A DNA stretch of 64,000 bases from Apostichopus japonicus (GCF_037975245.1 NC_092568.1:25279501-25343500); one strand, 5' to 3'. Shown: positions 1-12,774, counted from the first letter of the stretch. The notes: generated by a model from the sequence alone, not told the origin. Numbers and translations: made by a program.

Positions 1-1139
1 TTTATAAGATGTAATTATTACGTATGCGGTAAGTAAAGTACCGTATATTGGCTATACCAACTTTGGATATTTGCGACAAAATGTGAAAACTGTCACTCAG
101 TTTTAGCACAAGCAGCAACATTTTCAAGAAATAAACTGCAATACTTTTACAACCTACATGCATGATTATTTTGACACATTATGTACATACGTACGCACCT
201 GAACCACCTAACGAGAATGATAACCCACACAATGTTGGGTAACCAAATTGATAGTGTCCTGATGTGTGGTAAATGATACAAAACGGTAATAAAGTGTAAT
301 TGTTCATTTACACAAAGGTTAAATAATGGATGTTAAGTAATAATATCAACAATTACATATACTGTTTATTCTTAATAAACGTTATGTAATTAATAGTGGG
401 TCGAACTAAATGTTATTCTACAACGAACAGCGAATGTTAATTTACTATATTACGGTACTTTTACTTTCATAACGTTCTGTTTTTTCTTCTTCTTCACAAA
501 ACGGGCAATGAACGTTAACTAACAATGAAAGCACATCTAAATAACGTATCCCGTTATTTTAGCTTAAAAAACTGTTATATTGTACAAACGGCGTGCCACA
601 GTAATATTTTCCGTCAAAATGTCACCTTTAATCTTACGGCTTATTTCAACAGTGTTCATTTGAATGCGACCCATGGAACCTTATGTATCTATTGATTGCA
701 ACCATAAATTAAAAAAGGCAATTAATTACGTAACAGGATCGAGAGAAAAACGTGAAACTTCGGGGGTGGGGGGGGGGGGGGTATTTATACGGCCTACTTA
801 TGAACGCCTATTTCAACATATAGAGCCTGGACAACACGCATGAAGAACTGTTTGATCCTGAAGTTCAGATGTAATGTAATATTTCCCTTTTCGTCACGGG
901 AGCAGGTACATCCTAAGTGTCATTTGGAATGGATGCAAATTTTGTGTCCCCCCCTCCCCCCCGCCCCACCCTAACAATCCGATATAGACCATTTACCATC
1001 ATCACGACTAAGCCGGACTCTTCCACGTTCAGCTCTCAGATTAAAAAAGACGGAGTCGAAATTTTACGCGCCTAAGTTCTTAAGACAATGTGTATACATA
1101 TATTAAAACAAAAAAGGCTTAGGTGTATATACGACCCAG
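1..1139. other. intergenic, no gene seen
   Basis: I see no convincing exon. The stretch is AT-rich with a G run at about 763-781 and a C-rich run at about 949-962. Open frames here are short and lack plausible splice structure. Confidence 0.5.
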
Positions 1140-2428
1140 CAGGGGCGTATCCAGGATTTTCCAATAGGGGGGGGGGTCAGGCATGAATGATCGCCGTCCT
1201 GGGGGATGGGTCTAAGGGGAAGGGTTGGACAATTTTTGCTTTCGAAGAAGGGCTGAAATGCAAAATGGTGCCATATGCATGGGCGGCGATCCGTACTTCC
1301 GAGTGGGGGGGGGGGGATATGACCTTGTTGACTAATTTTGGGATTAACAAACCCTCTAGATTGCCGGAAACGGCACTTCCCGAGGTTTCCAAGCGGCATA
1401 TACCCAACTTTAAAATAGGGATGTCATGTCCGAAACATCTCATAATCAGGATCCAAAATACTTTTTTTTTTTAATTTCGGGTGTTATTTTGGGAAAATTG
1501 CCCCTGTCAATCTTGTTTCAGGCGCAACGTTAGAATGTTCGAGAGCTCTTTTATATTATTCGATGAAGAAAATGGCCTCATGCAGGCTATTATAGGCCTA
1601 TACACATGCAATACACAATTACACATAGTTACATTCCTAGGTACCGATTGCTAGGGCATCCAGGTGAAACGTGTATTAAGCATTACCCTGGTAACATGAG
1701 ATTCTCAGCTGTTCGAGGGAACATGTACGTGTGTAGGCCTACTATAGGGCCTATATGAATACTATGAGGGTGCATATATGTACTATATCAATACCGTGGG
1801 CGCAATAATACATTTTGTTGTTATAGGGCCAATGAAGCCTACAGTCAACTATTCTTGCTTTATAAAGACGCTTTATTTGAAAAGATCGCACTGCGTTTAT
1901 GGTAGGCGAGAAATGAAGCGAAAAAAGAGCCGTACATTAACGATGATGCATAAATGTAGGCATGAAAATATTCTTATCCCTGGCATTTGGTGGGGGGATA
2001 TGGTGTATTACATCCCCTCCACCCATTTTCATGGGGGGATATATCCTCCCTTCCCCCCCCAGGATCGCCGCCCATGGCCATATGTGATCCATTTTTCGAC
2101 CTTAATAATAAGCATCATTTCCAGTAAATATGGACACAAAATGCACAATAGTATGGCTGGCATGTCACTTAGTGTTTATAGTGATAATACAAACACAATT
2201 ACCATCTATGTTTCTAAAACTATTATGCCGCCGAACTTCGCCAGAACCTTTTTTTGGCAAACAAAAAATAAAGCATACGGGAGGGGGGGGGGGTTGAGCG
2301 ATCACCGACATCTCACATAAAAGTCGTCATCAATATTTTTTTTTTTTTTTGCTAATCTTTTTTCTTTTTTTTTGGTGACGGCCAATAGGGGAGCGCGCGC
2401 CTGTTGCGCCCCCCTGGATACGCCCCTG
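1140..2428. mobile_element. TIR-bounded DNA element (hAT-like ends)
   Basis: The left end reads CAGGGGCGTATCCAGG and the right end is its exact reverse complement, giving 16-bp terminal inverted repeats about 1.29 kb apart. CAG...CTG ends with G/C-rich TIRs are typical of hAT elements. The interior has no transposase-like frame, so it would be non-autonomous. An internal block at about 1357-1425 (with GCCGGAAACGGCACTT) recurs near 43080 and, diverged, in other MITEs of the window. A clean 8-bp target duplication is not visible: the left flank ends cccag and the right flank begins cccag. The two ends could therefore belong to nested or rearranged copies. Confidence 0.6.
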
Positions 2429-2735
2429 CCCAGTGTTCCTTTCATCGCGTGATATGACCGCTGTCAGCGGTTCCATGTAGTTCGCCCGTACGGCTCCCGT
2501 TTAATGCCTCCAAGTGGTTATTATATACTGAATTCTTTGCTGGTATGTCGGCTTTCAGAATCCAGGTTTAGAGTAGCACTAGTAGCTTCATGGGAATAGT
2601 ATTCATTTATCGTTAAATATTTCCCCACCCCACCCGCACCCCACGCACACCTTTATTTCATCTCTCTTTTTAATCAGTTTTCAGAAAGAGACAGTATAGC
2701 TTACTCGGTCACGTGGGTCACTATTGTCTTTCTGG

Positions 2736-3109
2736 TTAAAGGGTGTGAAGACTCGCACAAAAAGAAACGTCTAATGCCGGTAATCTGACCTAGTTTCGAA
2801 TGAGGTGTAACAGAAGTGTTAGACACCACCATCGATCCCAGACAATACACACACAGCTTGCTACCATCGGTAATTAGACACTAGTGTACAGTCAGTACAT
2901 ACAGCTGCGGTCGATATACCCACAGCACAGTGTACAAACAATACAGCGATGGACATCTCAGGTCCAGCTAAAGATAACAAGGTATCACGTTTCATTATAC
3001 TGTATGCATTTTGTAGTGACACAAACAAAACGTCACTGGCAAGCAACGGAAAGTTAACTTTTTTTTCAGATGGCCGCACGCGGTTTGGGCGAGTCTTCAA
3101 TGCCTTTAA
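2736..3109 (+). mobile_element. TTAA-flanked MITE, copy A
   Basis: TTAA occurs at both ends (2736-2739 and 3106-3109). The 366-bp body begins AGGGTGTGAAGACTCGC. Its other end, read on the minus strand, begins AGGCATTGAAGACTCGC, so the imperfect TIRs match at 14 of 17 positions. A second copy lies in inverted orientation at 51735-52082 and is similar over nearly its full length. TTAA target duplications are the signature of piggyBac and Kolobok superfamilies; I cannot choose between them without a transposase. An open frame at 2949-3209 runs through the element but is broken by indels in copy B, so I do not call it a gene. Confidence 0.75.
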
Positions 3110-4171
3110 TACAAACTTCATTGCAACATATATTGAAACTCATTCAAATTGCAACAACGACTTACCTGTGGCAGCGATCCCGGATAAAATAATACAGATA
3201 GCTAACTGAGAGCTCGTCCATTTCACCAGACTACACTCCATAATTGAGACTTAAATCCCAGAGACAACACCGAGTCATATATAGCCCACTCGCAATCCAT
3301 GTTGTATTAGACTGATTAAGAAGCACGCATTCTCTATATGAATTATGGGATGAATGACATATCATCCAAACTAAACTTTATCTATTTAAATTCGTATTAT
3401 TTACATTTCAACTTGATAAATCATAAAAAAAGTAGGAAACGATTTGCAATGGCAAAAATCCTAATTACATCACTAATAATTCAAACTCTACGCAGAAGTA
3501 ATAGACATCACACACATGATACGCAGACGACACTCATAACAAACAAACAGTTAACAATTGAAGCAGTAATTCGATGTTAATTTGCACAGCTGAATAAAGA
3601 AATAGTTCCCGGTACACTTGTACAGGCAAATATTCTCTATACCTCTGGTACTGCAGGTAAATTTGGTACGTAGCGAACGACCCGACATGCATGCCACACA
3701 GTGCACGATCGCGATAAAAAAAAAACTTGTACAATGACCACACCCTGGCAACAACAATAACGACCGTCATGGTGGAGTAGAACTGCTCGCTAAATGTACC
3801 AGAATATTGTTTAGCGGACAGCCTAAGAAAGAAGAACGGAAAAATCGGGTTAACTACATGTCAAGTGGTGACTTATAGAGAGTAATTAATCGCTACTGTC
3901 TGTCCAGTATACATCGTCGCCCAGACAATACTACATGCATAAGCAAACGACAAATAATCACTGACATACGCATTATGCATTCAGATATAACTATATAGGC
4001 AACTCGCTTGCGTCACGGCCTATTATATAAGCCATTGCAATCGAGAGCCCCCATAATTAAGTAAAACATGAAGTCTTACTTTTAACTTATTATTCACATT
4101 ATTAAAATGGGAATACATTATTCCGTAGCACATATTTCCCCAAACTTCCTAATAATTGATCTTAACACTGA
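3110..4171. other. intergenic, no gene seen
   Basis: AT-rich sequence with no recognisable exon, repeat boundary or RNA gene. The frames here have no similarity that I recognise. Confidence 0.4.
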
Positions 4172-4179
4172 GATACTCT

Positions 4180-4451
4180 CAAGGGCGTAGGAACCGGGGG
4201 GGGGGGGCTGGGGGGCGAAAAATATGGGGGGCGGAAGTATCGTTTCGCCCCCCGCTCCGCAAGTCAGAAAACCCCTTTTTCATTTCCAAATGAGAAAAAA
4301 ATCTCATTTGAAGCACCAAATTGCATCTGAGGCCACCTGGAAATGCAAAAAAATTCCAAAGGGGAGGGGGCACCCCCTCCCCTTAGACCCCTCCCCCAGG
4401 CCGGCCATCAGTCTTCAGCCCCCCACTCAAAAGTACCTTCCTACGCCACTG
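4180..4451 (+). mobile_element. hAT-type MITE, sister copy 1 (272 bp)
   Basis: It starts CAAGGGCGTAGGAACC and ends TTCCTACGCCACTG, near-complementary ends. It is flanked by a perfect 8-bp duplication GATACTCT (4172-4179 and 4452-4459). An 8-bp target duplication with CA(A/G)...CTG ends is the hAT hallmark. This copy has only one of the two internal GCACCAAATTGCATCT-type units present in copies 2 and 3, which accounts for its shorter length. Long G and C runs near the ends would let the single strand fold back on itself. Confidence 0.88.
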
Positions 4452-4907
4452 GATACTCTGAATCCACTCCCGCCCCCTCTTCATCCCTTAACACTTAACA
4501 CAAACAGTGTAAAACCCCTGATGTCCCTGATGATGTTAATAAGAGCGTCGGTGGGGGTCAGTGATGACTCCCTTATGTCAACATCAGGCGGGTGGGGGGG
4601 GGGGGGAATAACTAGCATGTGACCGGATTCCCTGTAAACTTGGTCACCTTATATTATATGAAACTCAACAACCTCAAGGAATGTGGAGATTCATCTAACA
4701 CAACTATAATATATTTTGTATATATTGGCTTATACTTGGCTATATGGTCTTGCACCAGTGCATTCTATATAACTTGAGGTCTGCACAGTACAAACAGAGA
4801 ATATGTGAACAAAACAAACAACTATGTCGATTATAACGCTATCAATGGCTATTCAGTATCTACTGTTATTTTCGTGGCGTTCGTGTTATGCAGGTTGACG
4901 TTACGAT

Positions 4908-4956
4908 AGGTTTAAAGTGATGTGATTAACAAAACATTCACGTTCACTTTAAACCT
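4908..4956. repeat. inverted repeat / hairpin
   Basis: AGGTTTAAAGTGA at 4908-4920 is exactly complementary to TCACTTTAAACCT at 4944-4956, a 13-bp stem with a 23-nt loop. It lies between two MITE insertions, and its function is unknown. Confidence 0.7.
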
Positions 4957-4990
4957 TCATATATGCTATATGGTTCGATATACACCATAA

Positions 4991-5366
4991 CAAGGGCGTA
5001 GGAACCGGGGGGGGCTGGGGGGGGGGGGGCGCCAGCCCCCCCAGTGAAAAATGTGGAGGGGCGGAAGTATCATTCCGCCCCCCCGCTTCGCAAGTCAGAA
5101 AACCCCTTTTTCATTTCCAAATGAGAAAAAAAATCTCATTTGGAGCACCAAATTGCATCTAAGGCCTGGTGAAAATACAAAATTAAGTTTACAAAATGGA
5201 TTGGGTGTTGAAATGTGCTATATTGCACCAAATTGCTCTGAGGCTACCTGGAAATGCGAAAAAATCCAAAGGGGGAGGGGGACACCCCCTCCCCTTAGAC
5301 CCCTCCCCCAGGCCGGCCATCAGTCTTCAGCCCCCCCCCACTCAAAAGTACCTTCCTACGCCACTG
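4991..5366 (+). mobile_element. hAT-type MITE, sister copy 2 (376 bp)
   Basis: It has the same ends and body as the copies at 4180 and 5915, with a perfect 8-bp duplication CACCATAA at 4983-4990 and 5367-5374. It has two internal direct repeats around the 'caccaaattgc' block, about 100 bp apart. There is no coding capacity of its own. Confidence 0.88.
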
Positions 5367-5500
5367 CACCATAACGCAAACCCCACCCTCTCCGGTTTCA
5401 AACACACACATACACAGTTAGTTCGAACTATCCTTTCCCACACCAAACATTCTGGTCAACTCCCCCACCACTCCCCCACTCTCTTTGATCCCGTCCTGAA

Positions 5501-5530
5501 AGCAGGGAGTTGTTATGGAAACTCCCTGCT
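5501..5530. repeat. short perfect hairpin
   Basis: AGCAGGGAGTT at 5501-5511 pairs exactly with AACTCCCTGCT at 5520-5530 across an 8-nt loop. It could be the end of a foldback element or a chance palindrome; nothing nearby assigns it. Confidence 0.55.
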
Positions 5531-5914
5531 GAAACAGTCAAAGATTCTCAAATAGCGATTGCTAATAAAGTGACCGTGAGTGACAGAAGTGAAATCTGAT
5601 AGGGTGACGATTTCATGGCCAAACATGGCTTCCTGCATGTCTCCCTCTATTTTTCCAAGCGTGAACAAGAGCGGGAATGGACAGGGTAGGGGGGGGGGGT
5701 GGGTTAGCAGAGATATAGAGTCATCAGAGTTCATCAATGCTGAGTACATAAACTTAACACTTTGAGAAACCTTTTTCGCAATTAGTAAACCGAAAACAAA
5801 CATGTAGGCTTACTGATTCATGCTCGAGCTGTCTGCTAATTACGAGAATATTATAGAAATGGACTTATGGAGATATATAACACTATATAGTGTTAGTGAA
5901 AAGATGAATTGAAG

Positions 5915-6298
5915 CAAGGGCGTAGGAACCGGGGGGCTGGGGGGCGCCAGCCCCCCCCCCCCCCCCCAGTGAAAAATATGGAGGGGCGGAAGTATCATTC
6001 CGCCCCCCACCCCGCTTCGCAAGTCAGAAAACCCCTTTTTCATTTCCAAATGAGAAAAAAATCTCATTTGGAGCACCAAATTGCATCTAAGGCCAGGTGA
6101 AAATGCAAAATTATATACAAAATGGAGTGGGTGGGTTGAAGTGTGCTATATTGCACCAAATTGCATCTGAGGCCACCTGGAATTGCAAAACAATTCCAAA
6201 GGGGAGTGGGACACCCCCTCCCCTTAGACCCCTCCCCCAGGCTGGCCATCAGTCTTCAGCCCCCCCCCCCCACTCAAAAGTACCTTCCTACGCCACTG
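5915..6298 (+). mobile_element. hAT-type MITE, sister copy 3 (384 bp)
   Basis: It has the same ends and body as the copies at 4180 and 4991, with a perfect 8-bp duplication AATTGAAG at 5907-5914 and 6299-6306. It keeps both internal repeat units. The three copies are all in the same orientation. Confidence 0.88.
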
Positions 6299-6306
6299 AA
6301 TTGAAG

Positions 6307-7084
6307 GCATGGTTAAAAAAATCAAATGACATGACAAGCTTCGCTAACTGATGCAAACTGTGGCTCTATATTGTTTTTTTCTTTACATACAGGCTTGCAT
6401 AGGTCCAATCAGGGAGTTTTCCAAGCTACGGGAGGAATATTTGTTACGTACCGTACATGCTACAGTGAATGATACATACGCATTAAGTATATTGTTGCGG
6501 TGTGTGTGTGTGTGTGTGTGGAAAGGGGGGGGGGTCGATGCAGTTTATCCTCAAAATCCACTCCACCCTTTTTCGATGTGTCTTAGTACACGGTCACATT
6601 TCAGTGTTTCCCGAGGGGCAGAGTGTTTTCGTTTGTAGCCGGCGAAGTTTTGAAGTAATGCTTGAAGGGCTGCTTTATTTGTTACATACAGAAATATACG
6701 GTACACAGTAGCTAGGGTAGCTAAAGATAAGTTAGTTGTTTGCACAGTCACATCTGTACAAGAATTGTACAAGAGAGCTACCACTGGCAAAATCCTGGCC
6801 CGGGCTGAAAAGGGTGTAACGAACCGTGAAAAACTTTATCGAAATATTTCACTCTATATATACGTATCTATATATGTATAAACGTATATATAAATTAAAA
6901 GAAAAGGCTCTGTAAAGCCTGATTTGACCACGTATTGCTTGTTATTACTCACGCAATGCCTAACCCCTTTTGAACTTGATTGAGAAAGTAAAGACAATAC
7001 AATCACTGCCTTTGAGATCAGTATCTAATTTTGCAGGGGCGATTCTGATTGACAATAAACCCACGCTAGCCAACTGGCACCCAA
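6307..7084. other. intergenic with (GT)n microsatellite
   Basis: A GT tract occupies about 6501-6520 and is followed by a G run. No gene is recognisable. Several TATA-like stretches at 6853-6894 (tatatatacgtatctatata) are low complexity. Confidence 0.4.
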
Positions 7085-7247
7085 CCAGCCGTACATAAAG
7101 CTCCTAAATCACAGCTCTTCGCTTCATTCGCGGTCGCTGCCAGTTTTGCAAAACCACACGGAAGCAGCCACTTATCAAAGCGACTGTAGTAATAAGCTAA
7201 CGCAGAATTACCGTCAACAAGAGCTCTTCGTGGAACAAGTTATCAGG
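7085..7247 (+). other. possible 5' UTR exon of the small Cys-rich gene
   Basis: This stretch is richer in G/C than its surroundings and ends in a strong donor, ATCAGG|GTAAGT (GT at 7248). The next good plus-strand acceptor that leads into a coding start is at about 9810 (tttcatacag). I infer a non-coding first exon; its transcription start cannot be read from the sequence. Confidence 0.35.
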
Positions 7248-9861
7248 GTAAGTCGATCTTATAATAGTATTTCGCCTGTTTAGTCAAAAATTTGAAAGAA
7301 ATTTTGAGTGTAATTTTATAGAATGCTCTAAAATATATATTGATCTGTGTATGTAAATATTTGTTGACATCTATAACATTACCACGTCTTCTTTTTTCGT
7401 TAATCACCGAGACTGCTTTGAGTGTTAATCTGTAGCCTACATGATATTGAGGGCATCAGGAGTTACTAATATATGTACATACGTTGCCTCACATGCATAG
7501 GCGCTTCTCGTTTGATGATCAATCGACCGAATTTACTTGTCTTATCAAGTTCTCTTGTTTTTGTGGATGGAGATTGGGAAGCGTGTGTTAAATCGTGTTA
7601 TGGTGGTGAAAATACTACACTATAGGTAGTTATTTACGTCATCATAATTGGGCCACCATTCCTCTGTGTAATAATCAAGGACGCAACTGGGCTGAGAGTG
7701 ATAATTATGTCTCGCTGGCATGTTTGGTTTTTGTGAACAGTTCCTTACTTGACTATATACAGCTCTTGCAATGGCATTACTTTTTAACATGTAATTAAAA
7801 ATATATGTCACTATACGATGTGTATATATGTGTATGTGTGTGTGTGCAAAATCGTAGTAACAATCATGTACTAGGTTATAATGGTTATAACAATCCTGTA
7901 TCAAAATGAATATACTAAATCTGGGCAATGCGATTGAACACTAGTGCAATGATAGCCTACTGCTGCCGTATAAGTAGCATCATATCCACCTATCAGTTTT
8001 CTGTCGGAATTTCATTATAGCGTCCAAAAAAGCCTGATCAGGATTTTATATTAGACGTTATTTCTTTCTCCGAGAGTAGGTATGTCTCCATGGTGACGAA
8101 TTAGCTACTCGCGAATCTGAATTAAACGACGCACATATAGCAATAGTATATGCACTGTGTGACCAGGGAGCTCCCTGGTGTGACAACATCGTTGGAAGGC
8201 TTTACGTATGCTAATATCTTGCTCAATGCATACACGGTGTACATTACGTTACTACGCAGATGATTTCGCCCATTACGTAATAATGTGTGATGTTATTGCA
8301 GTATAGGCTGCGTTCTTTCTGTTCACTGTTGCATGGAAGTGGGTAAATCGTGATTAACATATATTGTTTCCTTATATTGACAAACACACTGTGCTTATCA
8401 GTATTCTGCATTACTAGCAAACTGCTGAATCGTTTTGAGATTAACATACGTACTGGCCTACCAAAGTCTGAAAAGGGCGGGAAGACATTTGGAACAGAGT
8501 CGACGCTGGACTACATTTCATCAGTGCCAATTCTGAAGAACAAAAAAAAAAGAAGAATAAATGAAAGAAAAGAAGATAACTATATAGTAAAATATCTGTC
8601 CAGAACTAAAATCATCATGAGAGAGGAATGGACAGAATGCAGGCAACACTCAAAGTCGGATCCCGGATTTTATAAAAGAGGGTGTGTCGCAGGGGGTTGT
8701 TGAAGCCGACCTCATTGGGGGCGTCTCCCCCGCAGAAAAAATATAAACAAGGCCAGAAAAAATATATACAAGGCATTAAATGATGCGAGGTGGACACATC
8801 TTCAGACTACGAATGAATTATTAGGTCTAAACTCAAGGTTGTGTTATGGCAACTAGTTTATTGCAATGTAGGCCTATGTGGTTTGGATTGTACCTTTGTA
8901 TGCATCTCCACATCCCACCTGGATCCCCGCCTAATAATATACCCCCTTTATTATGTGATTATAACGACATATGTAGTTTGTTTCAATATCTATAACACGT
9001 ACTGCTGATTTTTTAATGTTGATAGCTCAAACCGACTATTCGTACAACACTGTGCGTTACAAACTATAGCTTAATTGCATGTCGATATATACCTACAATC
9101 ACGGTTCAGCTGTCAGTCCAGCTGAATACATATAACAGTAGCTGCTATAAGTACTAATAACATGTACACTATAATATAGAATATTAGTAGTAGTACTACT
9201 ACGGTGTGGTATAGCTTCTGCCTAATTGTTGACTCACAGTCACTGTGGAGATATTTGCTGGTTGCTTGATTGCAGTCGAATTTTGTTGAAGCAAAATAAA
9301 TATCCAGCAAAAGAATTAAGGCTACCATCATTAATCATTGCATATTGTACACATGTGATCAAGATAAACGGACACTGTACCACTACATATATGCTCTTCC
9401 TCTGTCGTTACCCTACACTACAGCACCGTTTGTTATAACACAATAGTTGTTACAGCTGTATTTACATTGTACAACAATTCGGCGTTTATGATTGTAAAAC
9501 AAACAATTATATATATTTTATTTCGAAAACAGAGAGGTATACAACGTTGTATATAAAAGAACGCTTAATATACCACCATCTGGTTAAATTGTTTCCAATC
9601 AACGGTTTTTGTCTTCGTATAGGATATTACAGAGCTTAGTCTCGTCGTAATGTATAGCTATAGCTGGGCTACATGCACTGGCAATTGTAAACTATACCAG
9701 GTGTACTTTTGCTTGTAACTTTTTGTTCCTATGTGTCACTTTGTCGTTTAATATTCTGCTGAGATCAACAGAGAGACTAATGAACAAGTTTTATACTTTC
9801 GTTTCATACAGGTTTTAGTTTCTAGTTTTCTACAACCGCACTACTCTCACCAACTATCATC
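7248..9861 (+). other. putative intron, no coding exon seen
   Basis: AT-rich sequence. It contains a perfect 18-bp palindrome ACCAGGGAGCTCCCTGGT at 8162-8179. A 100-bp block at about 8641-8745 (G-rich hairpin around GGGGGCGTCTCCCCC) resembles the block at 28700-28830. The 117-codon open frame at 8350-8703 overlaps that block and shows no family resemblance. Confidence 0.35.
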
Positions 9862-12774
9862 ATGCCTGATCTGCCAGGAGTCAAGAAACCAAACAAGTGC
9901 AAAATGTGCCTGTGGAGGTGTCTATCATGTTGCCCATGTATTCCACCAGCGCCACCTAAGCTGCCGGGAGAGGTGAGAATATTTTCATTTTCAAAAACAG
10001 AACACAGCAGTAAATATAAACAGTAGTTTTGTGTTTGAACTCGGAACGCCTACCCATTAACTTGCTGCATGTAACACTATGTAACATCAAAACATATATT
10101 AGGCCTACTCAATAAAATATGATCTGATCTTCCATCAAATCCAATCGTGAGCCGGAAACTTTCGGGGAAACTGCATGGAGAAAAAAAAACTTGTGCCCGT
10201 ATACATCAGTCATCAAAACCCTTTCCACACCCCGCTCTGGGGGAGAGTGCATTCCCCCGTGGGAGCTGGTTTCGCCCCTCCCAGGGATTTGGAAACGGAC
10301 TGGAATGGTGATTGAAGAAAGGGCTTCGCCAGGCTTGAACAAACAAACAACAAAGAGACTCTAACAATTTAAGTCGAGCTATACACGAGTCTATATTCTA
10401 CGTCAAATTTTGACCGCTAAATATATTTATAGAAATTATCAAGTGAACTGACAATGAGCGTCGATTGAGTACCAGAATTACAATAACACTGCTTTGCTCT
10501 GATTGTCAGTTTACTTGTTTACCTAATATCAATGAAAACGTGTAAAACGCACATTTTGATTGTCACAAAATATGGAAATATCAAACAATGAGTATTTCAG
10601 TATTTGTCACATTTAAGTTGAAACATGTGTTGTTAATTTTTGATGTGTAGTCATTCCAGCATATATGGTCTATATAACAGTTTTTGTGCCACTATATATA
10701 ATCCTTTTAATTTAAAGAGGTAAATACGTAGTTATGCCTGGAGTAAACAACCATTTACGTTTATTATAGTAACCAAGGGTTGTTTACCAAGTTTCAGTTT
10801 TGATTACTAATTTAGGCCTAGATTACTTCAACCGTGCCATCTGTTCTCTATTGTTCTCTAATAGTAGTTATCTCTCTCTTGGATGATAATATGGTCGAGT
10901 AAGCAATTCAAATTCTCCTTTGAAAAGAAAATACAGCTATATGCGATGTTTAAGGAGAGAGATTAAACCTATATCTGAAATGGAGGATACGCTAGAACAG
11001 TCGCAAACAATTGACCTACAATTAAGCTGCCTATAAATATAATTATATCTATATGCATATATACCACACAGTGGTGTAGTCTCTTTGAAGGGTCAATTGC
11101 CCCACGCGTGAATTGATACGGAACAGTGATCAATAAAGTGGTTGTACTTTGCAGAACGAAAAAAGGGTCACAACTAGATAGTGAATATTAATACGTGAAA
11201 AGTATATAAACAAGGAATTTGAAGCAAACGTGCAACAAAAGGCCTAACTGAATAATCATTCTTTCGAGCTAATATCTAATAATATCTTTGCACTTTCAAA
11301 ATTGTTTACTGAAGCCCTTTGAGTCCTCTGTTTTTTTGATATATTTTGTTTATGAACAGATATGATAAAAGCAATATGACGTCATATGGTGCATAAAAAG
11401 GCTGTGTGGTTGGGAGCGGTGGTGTAGAATAGGATCGATGTGGTGAACTTTAGAAAGTATATTGAGATTTAGCTAACCTGTTCCAGTGAAGTGGCACGAA
11501 CAGGATTTCAATGTGTAATTGTGCATGTACGTATAGTGGTGGGCGGGAGGGGGGGTCTAATTTGTCCAGACTGATATAGGTAGGGGCATTACTTGTAATG
11601 GAATGGTCTTCTGGTTCCGGAGCAGTGGGTCGTCTTCTTTGACTGAATGTAGAAAATACCTAGACTGAACATTTTCCCACGACTGACGATTGCGCAGGCC
11701 ATATTGACCCATTTGCTGATATTTCCCAAACAATGTGCAAGCGATATAAACTGTTATAACTATACATATGCACTTATGCACAGGGCCAAGGCAGCTATAT
11801 AATAATAATATATTTCTCGCTTTCTTTTGATACTTTGTATGCTACAATCAGTAAACACGGTAACTGTCTTGAGCTCTATATCATAAAAGTTAACAAAAAC
11901 TCACGCGATTACAATTAAACTGAAAATATAAAAGAGAAAAAAATATCCCCGAGGGAATGGAATTGTATAAATTAGTTCAAAGTTCACGTGACCACTGTAC
12001 TGGAGGTTTATTGAATAGCATATTCAGGCATAATAAATAGGCTATTGTCCAGAGACCTGATGTGTTTTATCTATAGGTCACCGAGCTTTGTTGCATACAG
12101 CAGTAGCTTACTGTTTTTTACCTCCATGCTTAAAGGAATTCGTGTGTATTTCCGATGCGAATTACTGTTGACGGCATGTGGCGTAGGCTACTTCATCTCT
12201 TTGACGAGTTTCAACAGCCTTGGGCAAAACGGCTGAAATGAATTTAAACACATCATCAGTACTGCCCCACATTTGATCACCAATAATTTACGAAAAGCTA
12301 TATACACAAAGTGATTAATTCACGTCAACACTGTGAAAAATATGTACAATATATACCATGAATTAATTACTAGCCGGACGGTTCTGATAATATAACTTTC
12401 TCAATGTTGTCCTTCTGGTCTTCAAAATAAAATGAAAAAGGGTAATCGGTATTATCCCAAAAATGCGATTTCACCAGACTACTGCAATTACTCAACTTTA
12501 ATAAGGTGACATGTACAAATATGGTTTCGAAAGGGAAACTAAAAGCTGTAATTACGTGGACAGGAAATTTGTGGGAAATTAGTCATTTATCTCTTTAAAT
12601 GTTTCATTTCCTTTAAAAGTTCAGTTCTGTTTATTGGTTACCAGGTAATTGATGATCTACATGCCTATATATCGATTAACCTGACAAAATGTTACTCAAC
12701 ATTCTCTATGAAACTTGCACAGGTTTATGACTCATTTTCATTTCTCTTTATCACAGGACGGTTGTTGTTGCTAG
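9862..12774 (+). CDS. candidate small cysteine-rich peptide, 42 aa, two coding exons
   Basis: Exon A is 9862-9972 (37 codons, ATG in context ATCATCATG) and ends at donor GAG|GTGAGA. Exon B is 12757-12774, after a pyrimidine-rich acceptor (tctctttatcacag), and reads D-G-C-C-C-stop in phase. The product would have nine cysteines in 42 residues: a K-C-K-M-C-L-W-R-C-L-S-C-C-P-C core, a proline-rich linker, and a Cys-Cys-Cys C-terminus. There is no signal peptide, so it is probably cytosolic. The terminal cysteines and flanking basic residues would suit palmitoylation and membrane attachment, but that is inference. I recognise no family. The short second exon makes the model fragile: exon B could be extended by another acceptor, or the gene could have other exons. 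Confidence 0.4.

Noticed and set aside
1778-2320. 180-codon plus-strand open frame
   Set aside because: It lies inside the TIR-bounded element at 1140-2428, is interrupted by homopolymer runs, has no family resemblance and no splice context.
2949-3209. Open frame with a peptide shared between 2.9 kb and 51.8 kb
   Set aside because: The shared peptide reflects the TTAA MITE present at both sites. Copy B breaks the frame with indels.
4224-5555. Proline-rich open frames in the MITE cluster
   Set aside because: The proline runs come from C-rich MITE sequence and the same frame repeats in each sister copy. Non-coding.
11557-11781. 74-codon minus-strand frame with a Myb-like look
   Set aside because: The resemblance to a SANT/Myb helix (R-Q-S-W-E-N-V) is too short, with no neighbouring exons.
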